Shown: positions 8,625 through 19,706, counted from the stretch's first letter. The stretch: DNA of 64,000 nt from Chthoniobacterales bacterium (GCA_003244145.1 QHBM01000063.1:22945-86944); one strand, 5' to 3'. A program made the numbers and translations. The notes: generated from the sequence alone by a model not told the origin.

Positions 8625-9650
8625 ATGAAGGCGGCCCAGATCAGTAAACCTGGCGGAGAATTTGAATTGGTGGAGCGCGACATCCCCGAGCCGGGCGCGC
8701 GACAGGTCCGCGTGAAAGTGGAGGCGTGCGGCATTTGCCACAGCGACCTGCTCGTCAAGGAAGGTCTGTGGCCCGGAATTCAATATCCTCGCGTGCTAGG
8801 ACACGAGATCGGCGGGCGCGTTGATGCAGTCGGCGCTGATGTCGCGGAATGGAAAAAAGGACAACGTGTGGGCGTTGGCTGGCATGGCGGACATTGTTTT
8901 GTCTGCGATCAATGCCGGCGCGGTGATTTCGCGATGTGCATTAACCGAAAGATTACCGGAATCGATTTCGACGGCGGTTATGCCGAGTACCTGATCGCAC
9001 CGGCGGCGGCGCTCGCGGCGATTCCGGATGAATTGCCGGCGGAAGAAGCGGGACCGTTCATGTGCGCCGGCGTCACGGTCTATAACGCGTTGCGCAACTC
9101 GGGCGCGCGGGGCGGCGACGTTGTCGCGGTCCACGGAATCGGGGGACTCGGCCATCTCGGCGTTCAGTATGCACGCCAGATGGGATTCAAGACAGTGGCG
9201 ATCGGCCGAGGGAAAGACAAGGAAGCGCTGGCGAGAAAACTGGGCGCGCATCATTACATCGACACCGAGGCCGGCGATGGCGCCGCGGAATTGCAAAAAC
9301 TCGGCGGCGCGCGCGTGATCCTAGCGACGGCGCCGAATGCAAAAGCGATTTCCGCACTGGTGGAAGGATTGTCGCCGAGCGGCAAACTACTCATTCCCGC
9401 CGCACCGGCAGATCCGCTCACGGTAAGCGTCCTGCCGCTGATCAACGGAAGACGATCAGTGGCAGGCTGGTATTCCGGGACCGCAAGAGATTCGCAGGAT
9501 ACTTTGGAATTCAGTGCGCTGACTGGTGTGCACCCGATGATTGAAGAATATCCGCTGAGCCGCGTGGCCGAGGCCTACGAACAGATGCACAGCGGTAAAG
9601 TGCGCTTCCGCGTTGTCCTCATCATGGGCGATCAAGGATCTTCAGCCTGA
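8625..9650 (+). CDS. Zinc-dependent alcohol dehydrogenase (MDR family)
   Basis: 341 residues from the ATG at 8625 (MKAAQISKPGG, the usual family start), with GAGGAG about 15 nt upstream. An in-frame ATG at 8595 would add ten residues. Catalytic-zinc ligands are in ACGICHSDLL and GHEIGG. The structural-zinc cysteines lie in HCFVCDQCRRGDFAMC. The NAD(P)-binding Rossmann motif is GIGGLGHLGVQ at about residues 170-180. All residues expected for an active enzyme of the AdhP type are visible, so it should oxidise primary alcohols or reduce aldehydes. It stands alone, convergent with the ornithine cyclodeaminase gene. Confidence 0.92.
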   Translation: MKAAQISKPGGEFELVERDIPEPGARQVRVKVEACGICHSDLLVKEGLWPGIQYPRVLGHEIGGRVDAVGADVAEWKKGQRVGVGWHGGHCFVCDQCRRGDFAMCINRKITGIDFDGGYAEYLIAPAAALAAIPDELPAEEAGPFMCAGVTVYNALRNSGARGGDVVAVHGIGGLGHLGVQYARQMGFKTVAIGRGKDKEALARKLGAHHYIDTEAGDGAAELQKLGGARVILATAPNAKAISALVEGLSPSGKLLIPAAPADPLTVSVLPLINGRRSVAGWYSGTARDSQDTLEFSALTGVHPMIEEYPLSRVAEAYEQMHSGKVRFRVVLIMGDQGSSA

Positions 9651-9663
9651 TAGATCCGATTCT

Positions 9664-9695
9664 TGCCCTCCCGCGCCAGAACTATTATGAGGGCA
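9664..9695. terminator. Likely bidirectional terminator hairpin
   Basis: TGCCCTC (9664-9670) pairs perfectly with GAGGGCA (9689-9695) across an 18-nt loop, followed by TGTTTTCG. It sits exactly between the convergent alcohol dehydrogenase and ornithine cyclodeaminase genes. The loop is long, so the call is moderate. Confidence 0.45.
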
Positions 9696-9703
9696 TGTTT
9701 TCG

Positions 9704-10705
9704 TTAGCTTGGGCCCGCGAAGTCGAAGCGAAGCCCGATACCGGCGGCAGAGGCTTTTTCGTAAACCGCGGCCGCAGCCACGGCGTCTTCCATCGCGACG
9801 CCCGTGCTGTCGAAAATAATGATTTCCTTGTCGCTGGTGCGTCCCGGTTTCCGTCGAGCGACAATCTCGGACAACTCCGAGTAAACGTCTTTCTTTCGCA
9901 TCAAGCCCTGGGCGATCGCGTGGTGGGTGTCGCCGATCGCGCAGGATTGTTCGAGGTGATCCGCCACAACTTTGGCCGACGCCATCAGGGCCGGATCGAT
10001 TTCCTGCTTGTGCGCGTCATCCGCGCCCACCGCGGCGATGAACGTACCGGGAGCGACATCTTCTTTGCGCACGAAGAATTTGTCAGCGGTTGTGCAGGTG
10101 ATGCAGACGTGGCTTTTCTGAAGGGCAGCCCGCAGATCGCGGACCGGTTCGATCTCGACCTTCATTTCTTTGCTGAGTTCGAGGGCGAGATCCTGCGCAG
10201 CGGATTGATCGAGATCGAAGGCGTAAATTTTTCGGCAAGGAAGAACCGTTCCCAGCGCGTGAAGCTGCGCCCGCGCCTGCCGGCCGCAGCCGCAGATCGT
10301 GGCGACAGAGGAATCCGGCCGAGCGAGATATTTAGCGGCAACCGCGGAAGCGGCGGCGGTTCGCTTGATCGTGATGTCAATCGAATCGAGGACCGCAAGC
10401 GGCACGCCGTTGTCGCCATCGCATAGAACGATCAGACCCTGGATGGTCGGGAGACTCATTAGCGTTCTGTTACCTGGGAAATTCGTATTGAGTTTCGCAA
10501 CGACATAATTTCTTCGGCCCGGTAACAGTCCGGCTTTTACGTGCAACCCGCCGTGGGCCGCCTTAATCCCGAGAATTCCGGCGGGCGGAATCTTTCCCTC
10601 GCCCGACAATCGGAAGACTTCCTCCACCGCGCCGATGCACTCGCTCAAGCTGAGCAACCGGTCCACGTCGCTGCGATGCAGCAGCAATGTTCCCTCAGAT
10701 TGCAT
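9704..10705 (-). CDS. Ornithine cyclodeaminase / mu-crystallin family protein
   Basis: 333 residues from the ATG at 10705, which lies inside the end of pepE (11-nt overlap, ATG through TGA); an earlier start at 10735 is possible. Family signatures include HVKAGLLPGRRNYVVAKLN, the NAD(H)-binding Rossmann glycine motif in VATICGCGRQARAQL at about residue 140, and AVGADDAHKQEIDP. Members convert ornithine to proline and ammonia, or act as NAD(P)H-dependent imine/amino acid dehydrogenases (alanine dehydrogenase, ketimine reductase). The sequence does not settle the substrate. Translational coupling to peptidase E suggests a role in catabolism of peptide-derived amino acids. Confidence 0.87.
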   Translation of the reverse strand: MQSEGTLLLHRSDVDRLLSLSECIGAVEEVFRLSGEGKIPPAGILGIKAAHGGLHVKAGLLPGRRNYVVAKLNTNFPGNRTLMSLPTIQGLIVLCDGDNGVPLAVLDSIDITIKRTAAASAVAAKYLARPDSSVATICGCGRQARAQLHALGTVLPCRKIYAFDLDQSAAQDLALELSKEMKVEIEPVRDLRAALQKSHVCITCTTADKFFVRKEDVAPGTFIAAVGADDAHKQEIDPALMASAKVVADHLEQSCAIGDTHHAIAQGLMRKKDVYSELSEIVARRKPGRTSDKEIIIFDSTGVAMEDAVAAAAVYEKASAAGIGLRFDFAGPS

Positions 10706-11420
10706 TCGGCGCTCCCACCAGTCCGGATATCTCATCGCCGGCCACGACTTCGACCGGCGTCTGGCCGCGTCGGAAGATTCTCGCGCCTGTTGATCCCTTC
10801 AGCATCACCGACCGATTCTCGACGACTACCCAGGCGCCTTCGCGCATCCCCAGCACTGGCGTTTCGTTTTCCTCGAGGAATTGGAGAATGCGTTCCTCCT
10901 GCGTTTCGCCCATGTGCGTCGAAGCGGGATCGGGATCGAGATAGTGCGGGCTGATCTGAAACGGAACGAGCCCGAGCGCTTCGAACGAGCGCGGTTGAAC
11001 AATCGGCATGTCCTTGGTTGTCTTGATCGTGGGGCCGGCGACGTTCGAGCCCGCGCTGCTGCCGATGTAGGGCGCTCCTGCGTGGACCCGCCGGCGAATC
11101 GGCTCGAGCAGCTCAAGATCCTGGAGCGCTTTCAAGAGACGGAAGGTATTTCCGCCGCCGATGAAGATGGCGTCCGTCTCCGCGATCGCTTGCTTGGGAC
11201 TCCTGGCAGCGTGGGCTGAATCGACCGCGTAGCCCATGGAGGTAAAGCGCTCCTTCGCTTTGGCCGCGTAGCCGTCGCGATCGTGCAAAGCGAATGGAAA
11301 AAACAGGATTGTTCTGGCGCGACCGAGGAAATTCCTGATCTCCTCTTCGACGTGATCGAGGTAGCCGCAGCCGTGAACCGTGGAATTGCTGACGAGCAGG
11401 ATGCGCAGGGACGGGTTCAT
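10695..11420 (-). CDS. pepE: Peptidase E (S51, Asp-dipeptidase type)
   Basis: 241 residues, the usual length for cytosolic dipeptidase E. The nucleophilic serine sits in IGSSAGSNVAGPT (about 120-132), preceded by the GGGNTFRLLKAL loop. The histidine and acidic residues fit QISPHYLDPDPAS and EGAWVVVENR. PepE cleaves dipeptides with N-terminal aspartate; some relatives are cyanophycinases, but the length and GSSAG context favour PepE. The ATG is at 11420. The stop overlaps the start of the ornithine cyclodeaminase gene, so the two probably form one operon. Confidence 0.88.
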   Translation of the reverse strand: MNPSLRILLVSNSTVHGCGYLDHVEEEIRNFLGRARTILFFPFALHDRDGYAAKAKERFTSMGYAVDSAHAARSPKQAIAETDAIFIGGGNTFRLLKALQDLELLEPIRRRVHAGAPYIGSSAGSNVAGPTIKTTKDMPIVQPRSFEALGLVPFQISPHYLDPDPASTHMGETQEERILQFLEENETPVLGMREGAWVVVENRSVMLKGSTGARIFRRGQTPVEVVAGDEISGLVGAPNAI

Positions 11421-11498
11421 TTTGTAAAGAAAGACTTAACTGGTCCGGCGCTCCTCGGGATTCGCCAAGCCAAAACAGTTGGTGGAGAGTGGCGGCTC

Positions 11499-12557
11499 AT
11501 GAGAAAAGCCGGTCTCACCGTCATGCTGTTCTGCGCTGTCGCAATGGCTCGCGCCGGAGAATTTTTGCCCACAGCCGACGGAACAACCTGGCGTTACCAA
11601 TCCACGGAGGAATTTGGCGGACCCGACGCCGCGCCTGCGGTTCATTCGACGGTGAAAGTCAGAACGGGGAGACAGACGTTCGAAGGCAAAGAGTTCATCC
11701 GCTTCGATACTCTTGCGGACGATGTTATTTCCAGGACAGAGCTGGTGACGGTGGACGATCACGGAGTAATCTGTCACGCGCGCGCGGGAAAGGATGGAAA
11801 AATTTCGAAACTCGATCCGCCGCAAACGATCGTTCCGGCCGCGCTCAAGGTCGGAGACTCATGGGACTCGGAGGGCGAAGAAGCGGGCATTGAGATGCAC
11901 CAGCACTTTACCGTGGCTGCCGAGGAAATGGTGATAGTGCCGGCCGGCGGGTTTCGCGCTCTGCATCTCCATTGCGCCGATTCGTCCGTCATGTCGATCG
12001 TGCTCGATCGCTGGTTCGTGCCCGGAATTGGATTCGTGAAGGAAACAACCGTGGTGAGGGGACCCACGGGTGGATTGTTGCAACGCATCACGCTCGAATT
12101 GCAGAAACGTCCTGAGATTGTGGCCAAACTGCCACCGACCCCTGCGCCGGTCGCCCCGACACCGTCACTGTCAACGGCGGCAACGGTCGCTCCGCCTAAC
12201 GAGAAGTCGCCCGCCGTCTCCGGCAAGAAATTGATCGTCGAAGTCTCCAGCGATCCAGCCGGCGGATCCAGGACCGAATTCAAATCCAACGTCGAGAACA
12301 TCTACGTGCGCTGGCATGGTCACGGCCTGCCGGAACACGCCCGGGTGCGGGTCGCCTGGGTCGCGGAAGATGTCGGCGATCTGGTCGAGCCCAATTTCAT
12401 CGTTGACGAAACGGAGACGATCGCTCCGGCTCCCGATTCCAGCGCTCGGTTTACTCTTGCTCGCCCGCCTGATGGGTGGGCCGAGGGAAAGTATCGGGTT
12501 GAATTTTACGTCAACGACGAGCTCGAGGAAACGGTGCGCGTGACGATCAATAAGTAA
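11499..12557 (+). CDS. Exported protein of unknown function, two beta-rich regions
   Basis: 352 residues from the ATG at 11499, preceded by GGAG at a suitable distance; the frame is open further upstream, but only across the pepE antisense region. MRKAGLTVMLFCAVAMARAG is a clear signal peptide. Residues about 20-205 are beta-rich (TADGTTWRYQS, LDRWFVPGIGFVKE), a pattern also seen in DUF3108-like periplasmic proteins, where a status read-out strand ends in a short peptide before the linker. A Pro/Thr/Ala linker (about 210-245) joins a ~100-residue C-terminal domain with VRWHGHGLPEHARVRVAWV and YRVEFYVNDELEETV, like an Ig-type fold. No catalytic motif is recognised. Confidence 0.75.
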   Translation: MRKAGLTVMLFCAVAMARAGEFLPTADGTTWRYQSTEEFGGPDAAPAVHSTVKVRTGRQTFEGKEFIRFDTLADDVISRTELVTVDDHGVICHARAGKDGKISKLDPPQTIVPAALKVGDSWDSEGEEAGIEMHQHFTVAAEEMVIVPAGGFRALHLHCADSSVMSIVLDRWFVPGIGFVKETTVVRGPTGGLLQRITLELQKRPEIVAKLPPTPAPVAPTPSLSTAATVAPPNEKSPAVSGKKLIVEVSSDPAGGSRTEFKSNVENIYVRWHGHGLPEHARVRVAWVAEDVGDLVEPNFIVDETETIAPAPDSSARFTLARPPDGWAEGKYRVEFYVNDELEETVRVTINK

Positions 12558-12576
12558 CGAGCCCGATCCGCTCGTT
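12556..12576 (+). terminator. Hairpin after the exported-protein gene, possible terminator
   Basis: AACGAGC (12556-12562) and GCTCGTT (12570-12576) form a perfect 7-bp stem with a 7-nt loop, overlapping the stop region of the upstream gene. There is no strong U-tract after it. The right arm is also part of a CCTAACGA-type octamer (12572-12579), so the hairpin may reflect that motif instead of termination. Confidence 0.35.
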
Positions 12577-12691
12577 AGGTATTTCGTTCTCAGCGCCCGA
12601 CTGAAAGGCATCCGAAAAAAATTTCCGAAAATGTCTTGAACGCCGAAATCGTTTTCTGTTAGACCCTTCGGGAACCGAAGGAGACAACATT

Positions 12692-15664
12692 ATGATCAAA
12701 ATTGGATTGGCGAAGTTTGGATTTTTCCGAACAACCCTCGCAGTCAGTCTGCCCCTTGTTTTGGTTTCCAGCGCGCTCGCGCAAGATGCCACCCCCACGC
12801 CGGCGGTGAATGCCAACGGCACCCTGGAAGCAACAACCGAACGCGTCTTCGTGACCGGCTCCATTATTCCGACCGCGTCCGAAGTCGGACCGAACCCGGT
12901 CATCAACACCACGCGCGACCTGATCAACAAATCCGGCGAGCGCAATACCGAGGAGCTGTTGCGCAATCTTCCGATCGCGAATGCGAACGGTGTGCCGGTT
13001 TCCAATAACGAGAACGGATCGAACACGGCGGTCGGCGCCGCCACGATCGCGCTCCGCGGATTCGACGCGCGCGCCACGCTTATCTTATTAGATGGCCGCC
13101 GCGTCGCACCCTATCCAACGGGCAACAGACGCATCGTCTTCGTCGACCTGAATACGATTCCGGAAGCGTCGATCGAAAGCATTGAGATCTTGAAAGATGG
13201 CGCGTCGACCACCTATGGCGCCGATGCGGTGGCGGGCGTGGTCAATATCAAGCGCTGGCACGACTTTAAGGGCGCGCAGGCGAAGATCGAGTACGGGAAC
13301 ACGACCGATAGAGATTCGGGGGAATTCAACAGCGCCCTGACCTTCGGCGTGGGCGACGGCAAGACGAACATTTCCGGGACGATCAATTACTACCATCGTA
13401 ATTCGATCTTCAATCATGACCGCGCTTATTCGGCGGTGCCCGCATTTCTGAGCAGCAATGCGAGCCCTTATAACCTCCAGGTGACGAATGCCTCTGTGGC
13501 GGCAGCGGGCGGGACGGTGATTCCGAGCGGGAGCGGAAACCAGTTCGCCAGCGCGCCTAACGGCACGAATGGATTGGCTCCGGCCAGCACTTATCTTTAC
13601 GGAGCCGGTCGCCCCAGGTCCGGTCCCAACGGTTTCAATTTTAACGAATTCTCCCTCTCGTTTCCGGACTCTGAGCGCTACGGAGGTTACGTCGCGATGG
13701 AGCACAAATTCCTTGGCGATGCCATGGTCGTCTACGCCGATGCGATGTATCAAAACGTGAAGACGCACAATGAGCTGGCACCACCTGCGACGGGAAATTT
13801 CCAGACTCCAGGCTTCGTCACGATCGCCGTTCCGCCGCGAGTCGCGAATCCCGCGGGAACAACGCCGTCCGGCGGACCGACCTATGCGGAAACGGGAGTG
13901 ACTCCCGGAGCGTTCAATCCCTTTAACCCGTTCAACCAAATCATCTCGGGCGGAACGCGCGCGCGCCTGGCGGAGTTCGGCAACCGTCTTTTCGATAACG
14001 AAAGTGACGCATTTCTCGGCACGCTCGGCTTTCGCGGCGACAAGTTATTTAACGGCACCTGGGGTTATGACGCTGGCTTTCGCTACAGCCAGATCAAAAA
14101 CACCACCACGGGAACGCAGGTCTCGATTTCGCGCTTCAACCGCATCATGAACCAGGCTGACCCCATATTTACTCCGGGCTCCTCCCAATACATCGGCACG
14201 ACGACCGCGTTTAACCCGTTCGGCGACTTCCGAGTTCCTATTCCGTCTAACGACGCCTCGATCGCATTTGCCCGGATTCATCCGAAAGACACAGATACTT
14301 CGAAACTCGGCACGCTGGACGCGACCCTCTACACCACGGACCTTTTTGATTTGCCAGCCGGCGGAATTGGCTTCGCGCTCGGCGGACAATTCCGGCGTGA
14401 ATCGTTGAACGAAGATCCCGACCAGCTCAACATCATCGGCGATGTCGCTGGTAATTCGGCGATCGCGCCGGCACGCGGCGGACGTAAGTCTTATGCCCTC
14501 TATGTAGAGACGAGCATCCCTGTCTTCAGCGAGAAAAATAGGATCCCCGGATTTTACTCCTTCGATATCTCGGCTGCTGGACGCTATGAAGCTTTCCTCA
14601 ACAACAACACTGACGTAGCGGTGCCGAAAATCGGCGTTAAATGGCAGCCATTCGACAGCTCGCTCACGCTGAGATTTACCTGGGGGCTCGGGTTCCGCGA
14701 ACCGTCGCTGGAGGAATTGTATTCCGCTCCCATCTCGGATATCCAACCGTCTCATGACCCGAAGAACGGGGGTGCCTTCGACCCGGAAACAACAACCCTC
14801 ATCCAGAGCAGCCCAGATCTGGCACCAGAGGATTCGGAGACATTCAGCGGAGGCTTCGTTTACACGCCGAAGTTTATACCCGGCCTAACCATCTCGACCG
14901 ATCTCTGGCAGATCGACCGGACCGGAGTGGTCCAGTCCGCGTTTCTCGATACGGTTCTGGCGCGCGAGCTAGCTGGGACCTTGTTGCCGGGAGAGCGGGT
15001 GGAGCGCCTTCCGGACGGCACCATCACGCGCATCGTCGTATCCAATCGGAACGAAGCGTCCCAGAAGGCAAACGGCGTCGACTTCGGAATTCAGTACGTG
15101 CTGCAAACAGATATCGGCACCTTTACCTCGCTGACGCAATTCACCTATCTCAATTCTTTCGAGGTGCAGCGTGTGGCCGGTGGCCCGATCGAACAACTTG
15201 CCGGTGTTACAACTGATCCAGGCCAGTCCCAGGAGGGTTACTACCGATGGAGAGGCAATAGCATGCTCGATTGGAGTTGGAAAGGCTTCGACCTCGTCGC
15301 TACCGTTCGCTATATAAACGGCTTTATTGAGCAGGATGCCGACCTGAACACCCGTAACGTGGACAGGCGATGGTTTTTCGATCTTCAAGCCTCCTACGAT
15401 TTCAGCGCGCTCGTCAATAAATCGACGGCTACGACCACGAACTATTCCAAGAACGACAAGGGTTCTAGCCCCCTCTCTTCAGTCCAGATGAGCGTTTGGG
15501 ACCGCCTCTTGGACGGCACCGTAATCACGGCGGGGGTCAAGAACCTATTCGACACCGATCCGCCCTTCGCCTCCGGCCAGGGTGGAAATGGGTCCGGCTA
15601 TCCAGGGTTCACCTACGATTCGACGGGCCGTTTCGTTTACGTCCGCCTAACGAAGAAGTTTTAA
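12692..15664 (+). CDS. TonB-dependent outer-membrane receptor
   Basis: 990 residues. AAGGAG stands about 9 nt before the ATG. A signal peptide ends near SSALAQD (about residue 30). A variable TonB-box region (ERVFVTGSIIPTAS) is followed by the plug (about 60-190: NLPIANANG, ALRGFDARATLILLDGRRV, SIEILKDGASTTYGADAVAGVVNI), then a ~750-residue beta-barrel ending in FVYVRLTKKF, whose terminal Phe is the BAM signal. Such receptors import siderophores, cobalamin, glycans or other large ligands using TonB energy. No SusD partner, ABC transporter or enzyme neighbour points to the ligand. The gene stands alone, convergent with ddl. Confidence 0.93.
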   Translation: MIKIGLAKFGFFRTTLAVSLPLVLVSSALAQDATPTPAVNANGTLEATTERVFVTGSIIPTASEVGPNPVINTTRDLINKSGERNTEELLRNLPIANANGVPVSNNENGSNTAVGAATIALRGFDARATLILLDGRRVAPYPTGNRRIVFVDLNTIPEASIESIEILKDGASTTYGADAVAGVVNIKRWHDFKGAQAKIEYGNTTDRDSGEFNSALTFGVGDGKTNISGTINYYHRNSIFNHDRAYSAVPAFLSSNASPYNLQVTNASVAAAGGTVIPSGSGNQFASAPNGTNGLAPASTYLYGAGRPRSGPNGFNFNEFSLSFPDSERYGGYVAMEHKFLGDAMVVYADAMYQNVKTHNELAPPATGNFQTPGFVTIAVPPRVANPAGTTPSGGPTYAETGVTPGAFNPFNPFNQIISGGTRARLAEFGNRLFDNESDAFLGTLGFRGDKLFNGTWGYDAGFRYSQIKNTTTGTQVSISRFNRIMNQADPIFTPGSSQYIGTTTAFNPFGDFRVPIPSNDASIAFARIHPKDTDTSKLGTLDATLYTTDLFDLPAGGIGFALGGQFRRESLNEDPDQLNIIGDVAGNSAIAPARGGRKSYALYVETSIPVFSEKNRIPGFYSFDISAAGRYEAFLNNNTDVAVPKIGVKWQPFDSSLTLRFTWGLGFREPSLEELYSAPISDIQPSHDPKNGGAFDPETTTLIQSSPDLAPEDSETFSGGFVYTPKFIPGLTISTDLWQIDRTGVVQSAFLDTVLARELAGTLLPGERVERLPDGTITRIVVSNRNEASQKANGVDFGIQYVLQTDIGTFTSLTQFTYLNSFEVQRVAGGPIEQLAGVTTDPGQSQEGYYRWRGNSMLDWSWKGFDLVATVRYINGFIEQDADLNTRNVDRRWFFDLQASYDFSALVNKSTATTTNYSKNDKGSSPLSSVQMSVWDRLLDGTVITAGVKNLFDTDPPFASGQGGNGSGYPGFTYDSTGRFVYVRLTKKF

Positions 15665-15710
15665 CGCGTTTCTCTGCTAGTTCTGACCGTCGTCGCGGCG
15701 AGCGAGGGAC

Positions 15711-16748
<1,038 letters not shown>

Positions 16749-16772
16749 TCAGGAAAATATCATGGTTAAACC

Positions 16773-19598
16773 TTAGGTGGGAGGGCGAAATCCGAATTGC
16801 GCCTGCAACTCTCCCCAGAGCCAATCGACAAACCAATCTTTCTGAATTGATCCGGCTCGAGCGCGGGCCAGGGCTTCCGCCTTCTCGACGCTCCCATTCA
16901 AACAGTAGAGATAGGTGAGCAGGAAGAAGTCGTTGATGTTGGTGAAGCCGCGATCGTTTTCGGCTTCGAGCAGTTGAATGGCGGTCGCGAGGTCCCGGCG
17001 GGCCAGCGCGCCCGCGACCAGATCGTGTGTTGCCTCGGCGGGCAAAGCCTGGGCGTCAGCGGCCAATCGCTCCGCGAGCGCGAGGCGAAACTCGTCGCTG
17101 TTCTGGACCGCGAGAACCGGCGTGCGCAGCCGCGAATTGCGCAGGTAGAGATCAAGCTCCGCTAACCAGTTGCTTCCGCTCATTTCCGAGCGATATCGTG
17201 TTTCGCGAAAGAGAAAGAGCTGCTCGAGCGATTTCTTCTGTTCGTTAGGACAAATCTGGCGAATGAGCGCGGAAGCAAGAAAGCGTTGCAGGGCGGCCGA
17301 GTGTTCGAGATAACTGGACCCGAACTGGTAAGCAGCTGCGACGTCGGGCTGCGCGTCGCTCAGGCGCTTGGGATAGAAATCATTCAACGGCTCAGCCCCC
17401 TTCGTCATCCGGTCGATTTCCTCGGCATCCATCACGAATGAAGCGGACATCTGCTCAGGCAACTCGAGGCCGATTCGCACCAAATCGGATCCCGAGCTCC
17501 GATCGGTCCAGAGTTTGCGAACGAGCTCCTCGTTCGTGGGAGAAAGCGGGGGTTTGATTCCAATCATGATCCATTCCAAGTCGGAGGCCGCCCAGAGGGA
17601 CGCGTTCGGAAAGACGTTATGGAACGCGCGAAGGATTGCTTTGGTCTCGTCGCCGGTTAGCTGGTAAATCGGCAACCAGAAGCTGGCGATTCCGCCATCC
17701 TTCAACCGGCCGTTCAGGAGCGAGAAGAATTGTTCCGTGTAGAGGTTGACCGTTCCTGCTGTCTTCAATGGTGGCGGTTCCGCGGTGATGATGTCGTAGC
17801 GATCCGGACAGGCTTGGAGAAAAAATCGGCCATCCTGGACAAAGGTCGCGACGCGCGGATCTCGCAATGGATTTGAGTAACCGGGCCCGGAATACAAGTC
17901 GGCGAGATCGAAGACCTCCTTTGAGATATCGACTATGTCGAGATGCTTCAGCCGCGCATCGTGCGTAAAGGCATCGGCGGTCACGCCCACGCCGTAGCCC
18001 ACTAACAGCGCATTCTCACTGTCGGGGCGAAGTGCCAGCGGCAGGTAGGCAAACAAACGCATATAACGCTGGCCGCGTGGCAGCGTTCCCGACATCGAAT
18101 AGGAGTTTGTGACGAGCCGATAGTAGTAAGGTTCCCCGAAGAGATCGCGGCGCAGGAGTTGAAAAGTGTCCGCTGTGCCTTCAATCTTTTTGAGGAGGAC
18201 GGAACCGTCCTCTTCGTAGGAGCGGCGGGCATTCGCGAAATGAATTTCGTCGCGATGGTAGGGAAAGATCGACAGGATTAGGACAAAGGCCGCGCTAAGC
18301 GCAAGCGTTGCGATTCCAAAGAGCCGTCGCAAGGACCAGCTCTGCCTTTGGCTCGTGAGCAGAGCCAGTCCTGCGTAAAGGCTCGCGCAAAAGATCAAAC
18401 TCGACTGGAATCCTAGCCAGGGCAGAAGCACGAAACCCGTGAGCAGCGGCCCGCAGGCAGCGCCAATGGTGTTGAACAAAATGGTGAGGCCCGTGCTGTT
18501 CATCCAGCCTGGCACCTCGGATTGGACACTGGTCACGATGAGGAGGAGCAGAGTGCCGGAGAGAAGCGCGACGGGGAACATCAGGGCCAATGAGAGTTGC
18601 CCGATCTGCCGGACGATCGCGGGGTCCGACGCAGGATTGTTTGGTGGAAGAAGCGGCACTGGAAAAAACAAATAAGAGAGAAGCGTCGTGCTGGCCGCCA
18701 GGAGCAGAAGCACGGGCAAGAGTCGCCGTCGCGTCTCGACGCGATTTGGAATTATGCTCGAGATGATTCCGCCGAGAGCGATTCCGGCTAAGACGACGGC
18801 GAGCATGATGGAAAAGGCGGTGGAGGTTGAGGCGACGTAGAGACGCAGGAAGCGGAACCAAATTACTTCGAGCCCGAGAAGAACGGCGCCGGCTCCCATG
18901 CTTACGGCAAGCAGACGCCATGGCGGTTGTTTACCTAACGAAAGCTTCCATAGAAAGCGTGGTGGAATCTGCCCAGGTGGCAACGGCTCGCCCCCGGTGA
19001 ATATCCATGCCATCGCTGCTGCGACGCAGCTTAACGCAGCGGCCGTCAACGCAGTCCCCACGAGTCCGCAGGTCCGGACCAGATAAGCTTCGCCGAGCAG
19101 CGCGCCGACCATTGCCCCCAGCGTGTTGACTCCATAAAGAAGGCCAAGGCTGCGGCCGAACTCCCGGTGCTTTAGAAGCGGATCCTCCAGCAGGATGGGA
19201 AGGGTTAGCCCCATCGCGGTCGTCGGAACTAACAGAATCAAGAACGAGACCGCGACGCGGATGGCGTTGAGGAATTGCTGGTGATTCCAGAAAGCCTGGA
19301 AGACAGGTCGCATCCATTCTCCGAGCAGCGGAAGCCCAAACACCAGAGTGCAGCCAAAGATCGCGACCACTACTTCCAATCCTGCGTAGAGACGCAGCGG
19401 CCGGAGCCGGCCGAGCGTGGTCGAGGCGGCGATGGCGCTTCCCAGAGCGAGGCCCGCCATAAAGCTCGAAAGAATCAGAGCCGCGGACCAAACCGAATTA
19501 CCGAAAGCCAAACCGCTCAGCCGGAGCCACAGGGTTTGAAAGAGAAGCGCGCTACTTCCGGAAAGAAAGAGAATGCCCGAAACGATTGCAATACGCAC
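16773..19598 (-). CDS. Fused membrane transporter-like / spermidine-synthase-like protein
   Basis: 941 residues. The N-terminal half (about 1-450) holds a dozen or so hydrophobic helices like the membrane part of fused MFS/spermidine synthases. The middle (about 500-730) is a SpeE-like Rossmann fold: ALLVGYGVGVTADAF binds the aminopropyl donor or SAM, HLDIVDISKEVFDLA carries the acidic ribose contact, and DIITAEPPP is the post-strand-4 motif. The last ~200 residues are helical and TPR-like. Membrane-bound spermidine-synthase homologues are common in soil bacteria; true polyamine synthesis is unproven and no SAM decarboxylase lies nearby. It starts at the ATG at 19598 and is followed 48 nt later by ddl. 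Confidence 0.85.
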   Translation of the reverse strand: MRIAIVSGILFLSGSSALLFQTLWLRLSGLAFGNSVWSAALILSSFMAGLALGSAIAASTTLGRLRPLRLYAGLEVVVAIFGCTLVFGLPLLGEWMRPVFQAFWNHQQFLNAIRVAVSFLILLVPTTAMGLTLPILLEDPLLKHREFGRSLGLLYGVNTLGAMVGALLGEAYLVRTCGLVGTALTAAALSCVAAAMAWIFTGGEPLPPGQIPPRFLWKLSLGKQPPWRLLAVSMGAGAVLLGLEVIWFRFLRLYVASTSTAFSIMLAVVLAGIALGGIISSIIPNRVETRRRLLPVLLLLAASTTLLSYLFFPVPLLPPNNPASDPAIVRQIGQLSLALMFPVALLSGTLLLLIVTSVQSEVPGWMNSTGLTILFNTIGAACGPLLTGFVLLPWLGFQSSLIFCASLYAGLALLTSQRQSWSLRRLFGIATLALSAAFVLILSIFPYHRDEIHFANARRSYEEDGSVLLKKIEGTADTFQLLRRDLFGEPYYYRLVTNSYSMSGTLPRGQRYMRLFAYLPLALRPDSENALLVGYGVGVTADAFTHDARLKHLDIVDISKEVFDLADLYSGPGYSNPLRDPRVATFVQDGRFFLQACPDRYDIITAEPPPLKTAGTVNLYTEQFFSLLNGRLKDGGIASFWLPIYQLTGDETKAILRAFHNVFPNASLWAASDLEWIMIGIKPPLSPTNEELVRKLWTDRSSGSDLVRIGLELPEQMSASFVMDAEEIDRMTKGAEPLNDFYPKRLSDAQPDVAAAYQFGSSYLEHSAALQRFLASALIRQICPNEQKKSLEQLFLFRETRYRSEMSGSNWLAELDLYLRNSRLRTPVLAVQNSDEFRLALAERLAADAQALPAEATHDLVAGALARRDLATAIQLLEAENDRGFTNINDFFLLTYLYCLNGSVEKAEALARARAGSIQKDWFVDWLWGELQAQFGFRPPT

Positions 19599-19706
19599 CT
19601 GTCAAAGCCCTGGATGTTGCGCCGAATCCTATGCGCTCTATCCGAAGACGACCATACCTATCTTCAACGTGGTTTGCGCTGCGTCGTCGCCGTTGTAAGG
19701 TCACTC

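Noticed and set aside
13088-14755. Two minus-strand open frames inside the TonB-dependent receptor gene
   Set aside because: They lie wholly within a 990-residue receptor with clear plug and barrel features; their translations are low-complexity Arg/Asp-rich.
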